NCBI RefSeq assembly: GCF_026642255.1
Contig: NZ_CP113264.1
Location: 248,001 to 312,000 of the forward strand
Length of the DNA stretch: 64,000 nt
Source: Streptomonospora nanhaiensis
Lineage (GTDB): Bacteria; Actinomycetota; Actinomycetes; Streptosporangiales; Streptosporangiaceae
Reading direction: 5' to 3'
Part shown: positions 53,045-63,908 of the stretch, in pieces
How the letters are laid out: every line of letters begins with the position of its first letter
Numbering within the stretch: position 1 is the first letter of the stretch
Notes under the pieces: generated by a model
What the model was told of the DNA's origin: nothing
The model's input: the letters and a program-made list of their open reading frames with translations, nothing else
The model's database searches: none
Position numbers and translations under genes: made by a program

Positions 53045-53361
53045 GCGGATACCGGCGTTGGCGGGACAGCGGCCATCTGGAGAAGGCCGTGGAGTCCTCG
53101 GGGGGGCAGGAGCAGTTCGAGGAGGAGGTCACACGCCTTCGCGATCGGGCGAGGGCCTGGCGCCTGGTCGAGATGCGCAAGCACCGGGAGCTGAGTCAGT
53201 CGCAGGTGGCCCAGAGGATGGGGGTGTCCGTTGCGAGAGTGTCGCAGATCGAATCCGGGGACCTCTCCACCCGTGACGTACTAGACCGCTACGTGACCGC
53301 GCTCGGCGGGACGCTGCTCATCATCGCGGACTTCGGGGACGAGCAGATGAAGGTCGGCTGA
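53041..53361 (+). CDS. XRE-family antitoxin (HigA-like)
   Basis: This 106-residue protein has an intact helix-turn-helix: MRKHRELSQSQVAQRMGVSV followed by ARVSQIESGDLSTRDVLDRY. The N-terminal helical part (about 1-50) would bind the toxin. It is the second gene of a toxin-first pair, the HigBA order. With the upstream toxin gene broken, it may persist only as an autorepressor. A terminator follows directly. Confidence 0.88.
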   Translation: MSGYRRWRDSGHLEKAVESSGGQEQFEEEVTRLRDRARAWRLVEMRKHRELSQSQVAQRMGVSVARVSQIESGDLSTRDVLDRYVTALGGTLLIIADFGDEQMKVG

Positions 53362-53364
53362 GGC

Positions 53365-53403
53365 GCGGAGGCGGGGGCGCCCGACAGGCGCCCCCGCCTC
53401 CGC
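53365..53403. terminator. bidirectional terminator between higA-like and purL
   Basis: A perfect 17-bp stem (GCGGAGGCGGGGGCGCC / GGCGCCCCCGCCTCCGC) with a 5-nt loop lies between the convergent gene ends at 53361 and 53414. Confidence 0.82.
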
Positions 53404-53413
53404 GGAACCGTGG

Positions 53414-55708
<2,295 letters not shown>

Positions 55709-55780
55709 GCGTGGTTCCGTTCGGGATGTGCGGATGTGGCCCGGGCCGCGGCGTCCGCCGACCGGCGCGGAAGGTCGTGT

Positions 55781-56314
55781 TCAGGGGGTGGCCGGAGCCT
55801 GTTCGGCGTTGCCGAGCATGAGCATCGCGGAGGCGTCGGCCGTGTCGTGGGAGGAGGTGTCGGCCAGCAGGTGGTCACCGTCGGTGAGGAAAGCCCGGCC
55901 CTCGGGCGCCCCCTGCGGGCTCTGCTCCTCCCACCCGTGTTCGGCGAGGTGGGCGAGGACCGTCTCGACGGACTCGCGGGAGTCCTCGGGCAGTTCGCCG
56001 CCCTCGGTCAGGACCATCACGAGGCGGACGCACTCGTTCTGCTCGCAGTACACGTCGGCCTCGGGGTCGGAGACGTAGGACAGGCCCGCCGGGGCCTGTC
56101 CGAGCACGTCCACGTCCGGCGGGGCGTCGGGGGCGGGGCCGGTGCCCTGGCCGCCCTGCCCCTCCTGTCCCTGCCCCTGCGGAGGGGCGGCGGGAGCGGT
56201 GGGGGCCGAGCCGATCGCGTTGAAGAGGCCGAGCCCCGCCGAGACCACCAGGCCGACGATGACCACGGCGGCGAGGACGAACATCGTGTTTCGGGAGCGC
56301 AGCAGCGCCATCAT
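55781..56314 (-). CDS. hypothetical membrane-anchored protein inside the pur cluster
   Basis: This is a 177-residue protein with one N-terminal membrane helix (MFVLAAVVIVGLVVSAGLGL), a Gln/Gly/Pro-rich linker (GQGQEGQGGQGTG) and an extracellular domain with two Cys (YCEQNEC), a likely disulfide. Two adjacent ATGs are possible starts. It lies 31 nt after purQ and 72 nt before purL on the same strand, so it is probably cotranscribed. No role in purine synthesis can be inferred. Confidence 0.7.
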   Translation of the reverse strand: MMALLRSRNTMFVLAAVVIVGLVVSAGLGLFNAIGSAPTAPAAPPQGQGQEGQGGQGTGPAPDAPPDVDVLGQAPAGLSYVSDPEADVYCEQNECVRLVMVLTEGGELPEDSRESVETVLAHLAEHGWEEQSPQGAPEGRAFLTDGDHLLADTSSHDTADASAMLMLGNAEQAPATP

Positions 56315-56345
56315 CGCGAGGACCGTCCCCTGTTCGGTGTGCGGG

Positions 56346-57041
56346 TCAGGCGTTCACCGGCGAACCGGCGGCCATGTGGCTGAGGATCGAGGTGAAGAAG
56401 CCGAGTCCCTCGGTGGAGGGGCCGGTGAGGGCCTCGACGGCGTGCTCGGGGTGCGGCATCAGGCCGACGACGTTCCCGTGCTCGTTGGTGATCCCGGCGA
56501 TGTCCCGGCGGGACCCGTTCGGGTTGCCGCCGACGTAGCGGACCACGACGCGGCCGGTGGCCTCCAGCTCGTCCAGGGTGGCCTCGTCGGCGACGTAGCT
56601 CCCCTCGCCGCTCTTCAGGACGACCAGGATCTCGCGGCCCTCGGTGTAGTCGCCGGTCCACGCGGTGCCGGCGTTCTCGACCCGGAGCACCTGGTCGCGG
56701 TTGACGAACCGCAGCGAGGCGTTGCGGGTGAGGGCGCCGGGGAGGAGGTGGCTCTCGCAGAGGATCTGGAAGCCGTTGCAGATGCCCAGGACCGGCAGCG
56801 CGCCCGAGCGGGCGGCCGGGACCAGTTCGGACATCAGCGGCGCGAACCGGGCGATGGCGCCGCAGCGCAGGTAGTCGCCGTAGGAGAAGCCGCCGGGCAG
56901 GACGACCGCGTCCACGCCCTTGAGGTCGGCGTCCGCGTGCCAGAGCGACACGGGTTCGGCGCCCGCCAGCGCGACGGCGCGCGCGGCGTCCTTGTCGTCG
57001 AGGGAGCCGGGGAAGGTGACGACGCCCACACGGGCTGTCAT
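56346..57041 (-). CDS. purQ: phosphoribosylformylglycinamidine synthase subunit PurQ
   Basis: This 231-residue class I glutamine amidotransferase supplies ammonia to PurL. The nucleophile Cys is in [11 protein letters not shown], the His/Glu pair in [11 protein letters not shown], and [18 protein letters not shown] is the oxyanion strand. CGGAGTG precedes the ATG at 57039-57041. In many actinomycetes purS lies directly upstream; here a HATPase gene and about 390 nt separate them. Confidence 0.97.
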   Translation of the reverse strand: MTARVGVVTFPGSLDDKDAARAVALAGAEPVSLWHADADLKGVDAVVLPGGFSYGDYLRCGAIARFAPLMSELVPAARSGALPVLGICNGFQILCESHLLPGALTRNASLRFVNRDQVLRVENAGTAWTGDYTEGREILVVLKSGEGSYVADEATLDELEATGRVVVRYVGGNPNGSRRDIAGITNEHGNVVGLMPHPEHAVEALTGPSTEGLGFFTSILSHMAAGSPVNA

Positions 57042-57432
57042 GAGCACACTCCGAGAGGTTGGGATCCGCCCCCCGCGTGCACGGGGAGCGTTCGGCGAGG
57101 AGATGCCGGTGCCTGGCCCCGCCAACCGGGGGCGGGGACTTCCGCACTCCGCAGCGTACCCGCTCACCTGTGCTCGGGTACGACGGTCACCCCCTCCGGG
57201 CGGCCCGCTCCTGTGTGATCCTCCCAGTGGGGGCCCCGGGGACGGGGGTCCGCGTGTGCGACCCCACAGGAACCGGGCCCCGCGCGGGGACGGTCAGGGG
57301 CGTCCGGTCCCGGCCGCGACGCGGGGCGCGGGGGACGGGGCCTCCGCGTGGTGTGCGACACATGTCGCGGATCGGGGAGGCGGCTCCGGACGCACCGGAC
57401 CCCGCGCGGACGGTGCGCGGGGTTCGGCTGGT
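57042..57432. other. intergenic stretch upstream of purQ
   Basis: No gene is supported. It contains a small palindrome GCGACACATGTCGC (57355-57368) that could be a regulator site. The purQ promoter probably lies here, since the gap is too long for simple operon linkage with the HATPase gene. Confidence 0.4.
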
Positions 57433-57912
57433 TCAGAGCAGGGCGAATCTCGCCTCCGGGACGCGGCCCGCGGCCGACGCCTCCGACGCCTCGTCGCACA
57501 GGGCGACCCGCTTGCGCAGCAGGACCGTCGTGCGGGGCTCCCCCTCGAAGGCGACCTCGTCCATCAGGAACCGCATCAGTAGGATGCCCCTTCCGGATTC
57601 TGAGTCCAGACCCGGGAGGGGCATGCTGTCCGTGGTGAACCGCTCGGCGACGGCCTCGGGGTCCGGCGCCCTACCGGTATGGGATATCCGCAGTTCGCAC
57701 CAGCGTCCCCCCAGCTCCGCCTCGACCACGTAGTCGCGGGCGGGGCCGCCGTGGTCGATGGCGTTGGCGCTGGCCTCGGAGACGGCCAGCAGGACGTCGT
57801 CGGCGCAGCTCCGGCAGAGACCGGCCCTGTGGAGCAAGGTGCCGAGGACGTCGCGTACCACGGAGACCGTGTACGCCTGCCTTGGCAGGGAGATCGAGAA
57901 AACGGTGTCCAT
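57433..57912 (-). CDS. anti-sigma-type HATPase (serine kinase-like ATP-binding protein)
   Basis: This is a 159-residue protein. GAGAGG precedes the ATG at 57910-57912. The GHKL ATP site is clear: N-box VSEASANAIDHGG, and G-boxes around GLDSESGRGILLMRFLMDEV. These stand-alone HATPase proteins of actinomycetes (RsbW/SpoIIAB-like) may bind sigma factors or anti-sigma antagonists. The partner is unknown. Unlike the HATPase gene at 1354-1798 this one is intact. It lies between purS and purQ on the same strand. Confidence 0.85.
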   Translation of the reverse strand: MDTVFSISLPRQAYTVSVVRDVLGTLLHRAGLCRSCADDVLLAVSEASANAIDHGGPARDYVVEAELGGRWCELRISHTGRAPDPEAVAERFTTDSMPLPGLDSESGRGILLMRFLMDEVAFEGEPRTTVLLRKRVALCDEASEASAAGRVPEARFALL

Positions 57913-58155
57913 CCGTAAACCTCTCGTACTCCGTTGTCGTATGCAGCCCGGCACGGTAAAGAACCTTCCCGAGGGCGGCCGGAGTAAAACGAACAGCCGC
58001 GCCCCCTGGGGACGCGACTGGTGGTTTCTGGACACTTCCGACACCCGGGGCACTCGGGGCCTGCTCGGTGCCACCCGTTTTCCGAGGTCCGGGCCGGTCG
58101 CCGGCGTGACACCGGTGTCCGGTGTGCCGGATCTCACGGGAGGCCGACCGGGGGC

Positions 58156-58401
58156 TCAGGCCTCGACGCGGACCTCGAAGTCCTCGATGACGGTGTTCGC
58201 GAGGAGGGTCTCGGCCAGGCGGCGGACGTCCGCGAGCCTGGCGTCGTCCACCTCGCCCTCGACCTCCACCTCGAAGCGCTTGCCCTGGCGGACCTGGCCG
58301 ATCCCCTCGAAGCCGAGACGGGGGCAGGCCCCGGCGATGGCCTGGCCCTGGGGGTCCAGGATCTCGGGCTTGAGCATGACGTCCACAACGACGCGGGCCA
58401 C
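58156..58401 (-). CDS. purS: phosphoribosylformylglycinamidine synthase subunit PurS
   Basis: This 81-residue small subunit bridges PurL and PurQ. GTG at 58399-58401 is chosen because GGAGGA lies just upstream and the protein then begins ARVVVDVMLKPEILDPQGQA, the normal PurS start. FEGIGQVRQGKRFEVEVEGE and LLANTVIEDFEVRVEA complete the fold. The frame stays open upstream but is out of family alignment. It is divergent from the sigma factor gene. Confidence 0.95.
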   Translation of the reverse strand: MARVVVDVMLKPEILDPQGQAIAGACPRLGFEGIGQVRQGKRFEVEVEGEVDDARLADVRRLAETLLANTVIEDFEVRVEA

Positions 58402-58502
58402 AGGGTCCTCCACAAGGAAACGGTTGTGCCGCATGTGCCTGCGGCTGGCGGGCCACACTCCCCGGACCGGCCGGAGGGGGCGACGCAAGCGTACGGCACG
58501 CG

Positions 58503-58529
58503 GGAACGGGTATGGCTCGGGACCAGGTT
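58503..58529 (+). promoter_or_regulatory. possible SigR-type (auto)promoter upstream of the sigma factor gene
   Basis: GGAAC (58503-58507) and GTT (58527-58529) are separated by 19 nt, close to the actinobacterial SigR consensus GGAAT-N18-GTT. They lie about 165 nt upstream of the sigma factor start, in the divergent interval with purS. sigR genes commonly autoregulate. The longer spacer lowers confidence. Confidence 0.3.
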
Positions 58530-58692
58530 CTGACCAGGCGGCACGCCGGGCTTTTACCGCACGCTTAACAGTGCCGGGGACGTTTTCGGTACGTTCGTGA
58601 CTCGTATCACGTGCATTGATGTCATCATTGAGAGCACGTGGTGGCGTCTAACAGTGTGGAAGTGATCGTCCGGTCGTCACGGAGGGGGAATC

Positions 58693-59316
58693 TTGACGAC
58701 TATCGAAATGGACCAGGCCTCCACGACCGGTGGACCCGGGAGCGAGGACCAGACGCTGGACTTCGCCACCGAGGTCACACCGTTCGCCGACCAGCTCTAT
58801 CCCACGGCCCTGCGGATGACCCGCAACCCGGCGGACGCCGAGGATCTCGTACAGGAGACCTTCGCCAAGGCGTTCGCCAATTTCCACCAGTTCCGTGCGG
58901 GTACGAATCTGCGTGCCTGGCTGTACCGGATCTTGACCAACACCTTTATCAACAGCTACCGCAAGAAGCAGCGCGAACCGCGCCAGGACACGACCGACGA
59001 GATCAAGGACTGGCAGCTGGCCGCCGCCGAGGCGCACACGTCCTCGGGCATGCGGTCCGCCGAGAACGAGGTCCTGGACCACCTGCCGGACTCCGCCATC
59101 AAGCAGGCGCTCGCCCGTCTGCCGGAGGAGTTCCAGGAGGTCATCTACCTCGTCGACATCGAGGGCTACGCCTACAAGGAGGTGGCCGCGCGCATGGGGA
59201 CCCCGCTGGGGACGGTGATGTCGCGTCTGCACCGGGCCCGCCGCCAGCTCCGCGAGATGCTCTCCGACTACGCCCGCGACCGCGGCATGCGCGTTCCGGC
59301 GCAGGCCGCCGACTAG
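58693..59316 (+). CDS. sigR: SigR-like RNA polymerase sigma factor (ECF)
   Basis: This is a 207-residue protein. TTG at 58693 has GGAGGGGGAA in front. Region 2 ([60 protein letters not shown]) and region 4 ([40 protein letters not shown]) closely resemble SigR of Streptomyces and SigH of mycobacteria, which control thiol-oxidative stress genes such as thioredoxins. The usual next gene, the zinc anti-sigma factor RsrA, is not found downstream; the following 500 nt carry no gene. So control may be by an unlinked anti-sigma factor. Confidence 0.85.
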   Translation: MTTIEMDQASTTGGPGSEDQTLDFATEVTPFADQLYPTALRMTRNPADAEDLVQETFAKAFANFHQFRAGTNLRAWLYRILTNTFINSYRKKQREPRQDTTDEIKDWQLAAAEAHTSSGMRSAENEVLDHLPDSAIKQALARLPEEFQEVIYLVDIEGYAYKEVAARMGTPLGTVMSRLHRARRQLREMLSDYARDRGMRVPAQAAD

Positions 59317-59346
59317 GCCGCGCGCGACACCGGCGAGCCCGGTCGA

Positions 59347-59367
59347 GGGCGGGCCGGAAACCCGCCC
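59347..59367 (+). terminator. terminator after the sigma factor gene
   Basis: GGGCGGG / CCCGCCC with a 7-nt loop, followed a few bases later by CCTTTTC, lies 30 nt past the stop codon. Confidence 0.55.
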
Positions 59368-60066
59368 CGAGGCCTTTTCGGTCCCCCGTACCCGTCCCCC
59401 GTGGCCGGTCCCGGCCGTGAGCCGCCCGGTCCGAGCCCCGTCGGCGCACACGCCTGCCGGGAGCGCCGTCATCGCCCGGCGGGCCGACCCGCCGCCCGAC
59501 CGCCGACGAGTCCTCCCCGTCGGCCGGCGAGCCGGGCCCCGACCGGCCCCGGCTCCCGGGGCGACCCCTGGACCACCGCTCCTGCGGACCCGCGCGCCCG
59601 TCCCGCCCGCGCGCCTTCTCGCGCTCCGGCGGTCCGCTCCCGACGCGCCTGCGGCCCGCGTACCGGGGGCGACGCCCGCGCCGGCCGCCCGTCGGCGGGC
59701 CCCCGGCGCCGCTCGCGCCCGGCACGTCCCGGCCGGTCCGTACCGCCTCTTCCGACACGCCCGGACGGGCCCCGGCCGAGGGACCGTCCGGGCGTCGTGC
59801 GCTCGGCTCCGACAAGCGTCCACAAAGTTGTTGGAAGACCTTGTACATGCTAGGAAGCCCTGGTAATCGGGTCGGCCGGCCGTCGTGGATCATGGGGGCC
59901 ACAGCGTAAAAGGTGACGCCGAGGGCTTGCGCTCTCCATAGTGAGGTCTGTCACGATATGGGGAGGGCTGTCCGCCCTCACCCACCACCCCCGGGTGAGG
60001 CGGACCGTGAAACGGCCGATCAGCGTTCACCCACGCGAACCCGGCCCCGAGAACCCGAGGAGCGAC
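59368..60066. other. long gene-free stretch before the 2-oxoacid dehydrogenase operon
   Basis: About 450 nt are extremely GC-rich with only chance frames (no ribosome sites, Arg/Pro/Gly-rich shadows). I looked for an RsrA-type HxxxCxxC protein and found none. The last 250 nt are less GC-rich, with TTGTACATGCTAGGAAG (about 59840) and CACGATATGGGG (about 59952) as possible promoter elements for the operon. GAGGAGCGAC before 60067 is the ribosome site. Confidence 0.4.
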
Positions 60067-61182
60067 GTGTCGGACACCACCGCGCACGAGGAACCGGAGC
60101 TCATCCAGCTCCTGACACCGGAAGGGGAGCTCACGGGGCACCCCGACTACCCCCTGGACATCGGCGCGGAGGAGATCCGCGCGCTCTACCGAGACCTCGT
60201 CCTCGTACGCAGGGTCGACAGCGAGGCCGTCTCCCTCCAGCGCCAGGGAGAACTGGGCCTGTGGGCCTCACTGCTCGGCCAGGAGGCCGCGCAGATCGGC
60301 TCCGGCCGGGCGCTGCGCGAACACGACATGGCGTTCCCCTCCTACCGCGAGCACGGCGTCGCCTGGTGCCGCGGCATCGAGCCCAAGGAACTGCTCGGTA
60401 TGTTCCGCGGCGTCACCAACGGCGGCTGGGACCCCCACGAGCACGGCTTCCACCTGTACACGATCGTCATCGGCAGCCAGGCGCTGCACGCCACCGGCTA
60501 CGCCATGGGCGTCCAGCGCGACGGCGCCCTCGGCGAGGACGGCACCGCCGTCATCTCCTACTTCGGCGACGGGGCCACCAGCCAGGGCGACACCAACGAG
60601 GCGTTCAACTTCGCCTCCGTGAACAACGCCCCGGTCGTGTTCTTCTGCCAGAACAACCAGTGGGCGATCTCCGAGCCCCTGGAGCGCCAGTCCCGCGTGC
60701 CGATCTACCGACGCGCCGCCGGGTTCGGCTTCCCGGGCGTACGCGTGGACGGCAACGACGTCCTCGCGGTCCTCGCCGTCACACGCGCGGCCCTGGACAA
60801 CGCCCGCGAGGGCAACGGCCCCACCCTGGTCGAGGCGTTCACCTACCGGATGGGCGCGCACACCACCAACGACGACCCCAGCCGGTACCGGGCCTCCGCC
60901 GAACTCGACGAGTGGAAGGCCAAGGACCCGATCCTGCGCGTCCGCCGCCACCTCGAGCTCAACGGCCTCGCGGACGAGGAGTTCTTCGCCTCCGTCGACG
61001 CCGAGGCCGAGACCATCGGCGAGCAGGTGCGCACCGAGTGCCGTGCGCTTCCCGACCCGGAACCGCTCGACATCTTCCACGAGGTGTACGCCGAGCCCAA
61101 CGTCCACATCGACCGGCAGCGGTCCGAGTTCGCCGACTACCTGGCCTCCTTCGAGAGCGCCGGCGCGGAAGGGGGCCGCTAG
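60067..61182 (+). CDS. pdhA: 2-oxoacid (pyruvate or branched-chain) dehydrogenase E1 alpha subunit
   Basis: This 371-residue thiamine-diphosphate enzyme starts at GTG 60067 with GAGGAGCGAC upstream. The TPP motif runs from GDGATSQGDTNEAFNF to NNAPVVFFCQNNQWAIS, with substrate and lipoyl contacts in MAFPSYREHGVAWCRG and YRMGAHTTNDDPSRYR. It decarboxylates a 2-oxoacid and passes the acyl group to E2. The alpha/beta split form occurs both for pyruvate and for branched-chain acids, so the symbol is provisional. It is first of a tight E1alpha-E1beta-E2 operon. Confidence 0.88.
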   Translation: MSDTTAHEEPELIQLLTPEGELTGHPDYPLDIGAEEIRALYRDLVLVRRVDSEAVSLQRQGELGLWASLLGQEAAQIGSGRALREHDMAFPSYREHGVAWCRGIEPKELLGMFRGVTNGGWDPHEHGFHLYTIVIGSQALHATGYAMGVQRDGALGEDGTAVISYFGDGATSQGDTNEAFNFASVNNAPVVFFCQNNQWAISEPLERQSRVPIYRRAAGFGFPGVRVDGNDVLAVLAVTRAALDNAREGNGPTLVEAFTYRMGAHTTNDDPSRYRASAELDEWKAKDPILRVRRHLELNGLADEEFFASVDAEAETIGEQVRTECRALPDPEPLDIFHEVYAEPNVHIDRQRSEFADYLASFESAGAEGGR

Positions 61183-61185
61183 GCC

Positions 61186-62166
61186 ATGGGAACCAGCCTC
61201 ACGATCGGCAAGGCCATCAACGCGGGCCTGCGCGCGTCCATGGAGCACGACCCCAAGGTCCTCGTCATGGGCGAGGACGTCGGCAGGCTCGGCGGCGTCT
61301 TCAGGGTCACCGACGGCCTGTACAAGGACTTCGGCGCCGACCGGGTCATCGACACCCCGCTCGCCGAGTCCGGCATCGTCGGCACCGCGATCGGCATGGC
61401 CATGCGCGGCTACCGCCCCGTGGTCGAGATCCAGTTCGACGGGTTCTTCTTCCCGGCGGCGAACCAGACCTTCACCCAGCTGGCCAAGATGCGCAGGCGC
61501 TCGGCGGGCAAGCTCAGCATGCCCGTGGTCATGCGGATCCCCTACGGCGGCGGCATCGGCGCCGTCGAGCACCACAGCGAGTCCCCGGAGGCGTACTTCA
61601 CGCACACCTCCGGCCTGCGCGTGGTCACGGTGGCCAACCCCGAGGACGCCTACTGGATGATCCAGCAGGCCGTCCGCTCCGACGACCCGGTCATCTTCCT
61701 GGAGCCCAAGCGGCGCTACTACGAGAAGTCCGAGGTCGACACCGGGGCGTCCATCGCCGAGGCCACCCCCATGGGCGCCGCGCGCGTGGCCCGGCCCGGC
61801 ACCGACGTGACCCTGCTCGCCTACGGCCCGATGGTCAAGACCGCGCTCCAGGCGGCCGAGGCCGACACCGAGCACTCCATCGAGGTCGTCGACCTGCGCT
61901 CCCTCTCCCCGGTGGACTACCCGACCGTGGTCGAGTCGGTGCGCCGGACCGGGCGCCTGGTCGTCGCCCACGAGGCGGTCCTCACCGGCGGCCCCGGCGC
62001 GGAGATCGCGGCCCGCGTCACCGAGGAGTGCTTCTACCACCTGGAATCGCCGGTCATCCGCGTCGCCGCCTTCGACACCCCCTACCCGCAGTCGCGTCTG
62101 GAGGAGTACTACCTCCCGGACCTCGACCGGGTTCTGGACGGGGTCGACCGGGCGTTCGCGTACTAG
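61186..62166 (+). CDS. pdhB: 2-oxoacid dehydrogenase E1 beta subunit
   Basis: This is a 326-residue partner of the E1 alpha subunit, 3 nt downstream. MGEDVGRLGGVFRVTDGLYK, VIDTPLAESGIVGTAIGMAM and PVVMRIPYGGGIGAVEHHSE are the typical beta-subunit motifs for TPP binding and the alpha2beta2 interface. EVVDLRSLSPVDYPTVVES and HEAVLTGGPGAEIAARV complete the C-terminal domain. The length is normal. Confidence 0.92.
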   Translation: MGTSLTIGKAINAGLRASMEHDPKVLVMGEDVGRLGGVFRVTDGLYKDFGADRVIDTPLAESGIVGTAIGMAMRGYRPVVEIQFDGFFFPAANQTFTQLAKMRRRSAGKLSMPVVMRIPYGGGIGAVEHHSESPEAYFTHTSGLRVVTVANPEDAYWMIQQAVRSDDPVIFLEPKRRYYEKSEVDTGASIAEATPMGAARVARPGTDVTLLAYGPMVKTALQAAEADTEHSIEVVDLRSLSPVDYPTVVESVRRTGRLVVAHEAVLTGGPGAEIAARVTEECFYHLESPVIRVAAFDTPYPQSRLEEYYLPDLDRVLDGVDRAFAY

Positions 62167-62187
62167 GGATCGGGGAAACCGAAGCAC

Positions 62188-63597
62188 ATGGCGATTCAGA
62201 AGAGTGCGCCCGCCGTCGACGGCGTGCAGTCGTTCAGGCTGCCCGACGTCGGCGAGGGCCTGATCGAGGCCGAACTCCTCAGCTGGTACGTCAAGCCGGG
62301 TGACGAGATCAAGGTCAACCAGATGATCTGCGAGATCGAGACGGCCAAGGCGGTCGTCGAGCTGCCGAGCCCGTTCGCGGGCACGGTCCGGGAGCTGCTG
62401 GCCGAGGAGGGCCAGACGGTGGACGTCGGCGCGGTGATCATCACCGTGGACGACGGCACCGGCGGCTCCGCGTCCGGCGCCGACCCCGGTGCGGAGGACG
62501 GCGGGGACACGGAGGTGCGGGAGAAGCCGCTGGTCGGCTACGGCGAGAAGGCGGCCTCCACGCAACGCCGCGCCCGCCGCCGCCCGGCCCCGTCCGCACC
62601 GTCGTCACCGCCCGTCCCGCCGTCGGCGGCGCCTCCGGCGCCCGCCCCCGCCGTGGTCGCGGTACCCGCGGCCCCGGCTCCGGCGTCCGGCCCCGCGGGC
62701 CGTCCGCTGGCCAAGCCCCCGGTGCGCAAGCTCGCCAAGGACCTCGGAGTGGACCTCGGGTCGGTCGCGCCCACCGGCGACGGCGGGATCGTCACCCGTG
62801 ACGACGTCCGCGCCGCGGCCGAGGCCGTCCGGGCCCCGGTACAGGCCGAGCCGCAGCCGGAGTCCGCGCCGGCGGCCCCCGCGGACCGGTCGGCCCGCGA
62901 GCGGCGCATCCCCGTCAAGGGGGTGCGCAAGCACACGGCCGCGGCGATGGTCGGCAGCGCGTTCACGGCGCCGCACGTCACCGAGTTCCTCCAGGTGGAC
63001 GTCACGAAGACGATGAAGGCGGTCGCGCGCCTGCGGGCGCGGCCCGACTTCGCCGACGTGCGCGTGTCGCCGCTGCTGCTGGTCGCCAAGGCGCTCCTCA
63101 TGGCGGTCCGCCGCCACCCGGAGATCAACGCCACGTGGGACGGCGACAACCAGGAGATCGTGGTCAAGGACTACGTCAACCTGGGGATCGCGGCCGCCAC
63201 CGAGCGCGGACTGGTGGTGCCCAACGTCAAGGACGCCGACGCCATGACGCTGTCCGAGTTGGCGGCGGGGCTCAAACGGCTGACGGACACGGCGCGGGCG
63301 GGCAAGACCAGTCCGGCCGACATGTCCGGCGGCACCATCACCATCACCAACGTCGGCGTGTTCGGCGTGGACGCGGGCACCCCGATCCTCAACCCGGGCG
63401 AGGCCGCGATCCTCGCCTTCGGCCAGATCCGGGACATGCCGTGGGTGCACAAGGGTGAGCTCAAGGTCCGCAAGGTGACGACGCTGTCGCTGTCCTTCGA
63501 CCACCGCCTGGTCGACGGCGAGCTGGGCTCCAAGGTGCTGCGCGACATCGGCACCGCGCTGGAGGACCCCGAGCTGACCGCTCTGGCCTGGGGGTAG
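62188..63597 (+). CDS. pdhC: 2-oxoacid dehydrogenase E2 (dihydrolipoamide acyltransferase)
   Basis: This is a 469-residue protein with all E2 parts in order. One lipoyl domain (about 10-85) carries the lipoylated Lys in EIETAKAVVELP. An Ala/Pro-rich linker follows, then the E1/E3-binding domain (PPVRKLAKDLGVDLGSVAPT), a second linker, and the catalytic domain (about 245-469) with the active-site motif SFDHRLVDGELGSKVL. It transfers the acyl group from E1 to coenzyme A. No E3 (lipoamide dehydrogenase) gene follows; it must be elsewhere. Confidence 0.93.
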   Translation: MAIQKSAPAVDGVQSFRLPDVGEGLIEAELLSWYVKPGDEIKVNQMICEIETAKAVVELPSPFAGTVRELLAEEGQTVDVGAVIITVDDGTGGSASGADPGAEDGGDTEVREKPLVGYGEKAASTQRRARRRPAPSAPSSPPVPPSAAPPAPAPAVVAVPAAPAPASGPAGRPLAKPPVRKLAKDLGVDLGSVAPTGDGGIVTRDDVRAAAEAVRAPVQAEPQPESAPAAPADRSARERRIPVKGVRKHTAAAMVGSAFTAPHVTEFLQVDVTKTMKAVARLRARPDFADVRVSPLLLVAKALLMAVRRHPEINATWDGDNQEIVVKDYVNLGIAAATERGLVVPNVKDADAMTLSELAAGLKRLTDTARAGKTSPADMSGGTITITNVGVFGVDAGTPILNPGEAAILAFGQIRDMPWVHKGELKVRKVTTLSLSFDHRLVDGELGSKVLRDIGTALEDPELTALAWG

Positions 63598-63745
63598 GCC
63601 CCGTCCCGGTCGGCGCCCGACCCGGCCCCGGCCGGCTCGGGCGCCCGCGGGACCGGGCGGGCAGGGCCGCTCCTCCGGGGTCCGGGGAGCCGTGGCCGGG
63701 CGCCCGGCCACGGACGGGAGGGACCGCGGGCACACAGCAGGGGTG

Positions 63746-63775
63746 AGGGGCCGGTGCGCGAGCGCACCGGCCCCT
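63746..63775 (+). terminator. terminator after the E1-E2 operon
   Basis: A perfect 13-bp stem (AGGGGCCGGTGCG / CGCACCGGCCCCT) with a 4-nt loop ends in TT. The roughly 310 nt between the E2 stop and the last partial gene hold no other gene. Confidence 0.72.
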
Positions 63776-63786
63776 TCCCGCGAGGA

Positions 63787-63819
63787 GGGCCCGCCCCCCA
63801 AGGGGGAGGGGGCGGGCCC
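63787..63819. terminator. second GC hairpin between convergent transcription units
   Basis: GGGCCCGCCCCC / GGGGGCGGGCCC with a 9-nt loop lies 11 nt after the first hairpin. It may stop transcription of the leftward gene that enters from the right edge. Confidence 0.6.
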
Positions 63820-63908
63820 GCACCGTCAGTATTCCCCCGGGAGCCCCGCCGACACGCGGGATTCCGTTGTCCGGAACCCGGCCCCGGGGCCCCGAGACCC
63901 CGGACGGG

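Noticed and set aside
59368..59822. RsrA-type anti-sigma gene after the sigma factor
   Set aside because: No HxxxCxxC motif or ribosome site in any frame that I could read.
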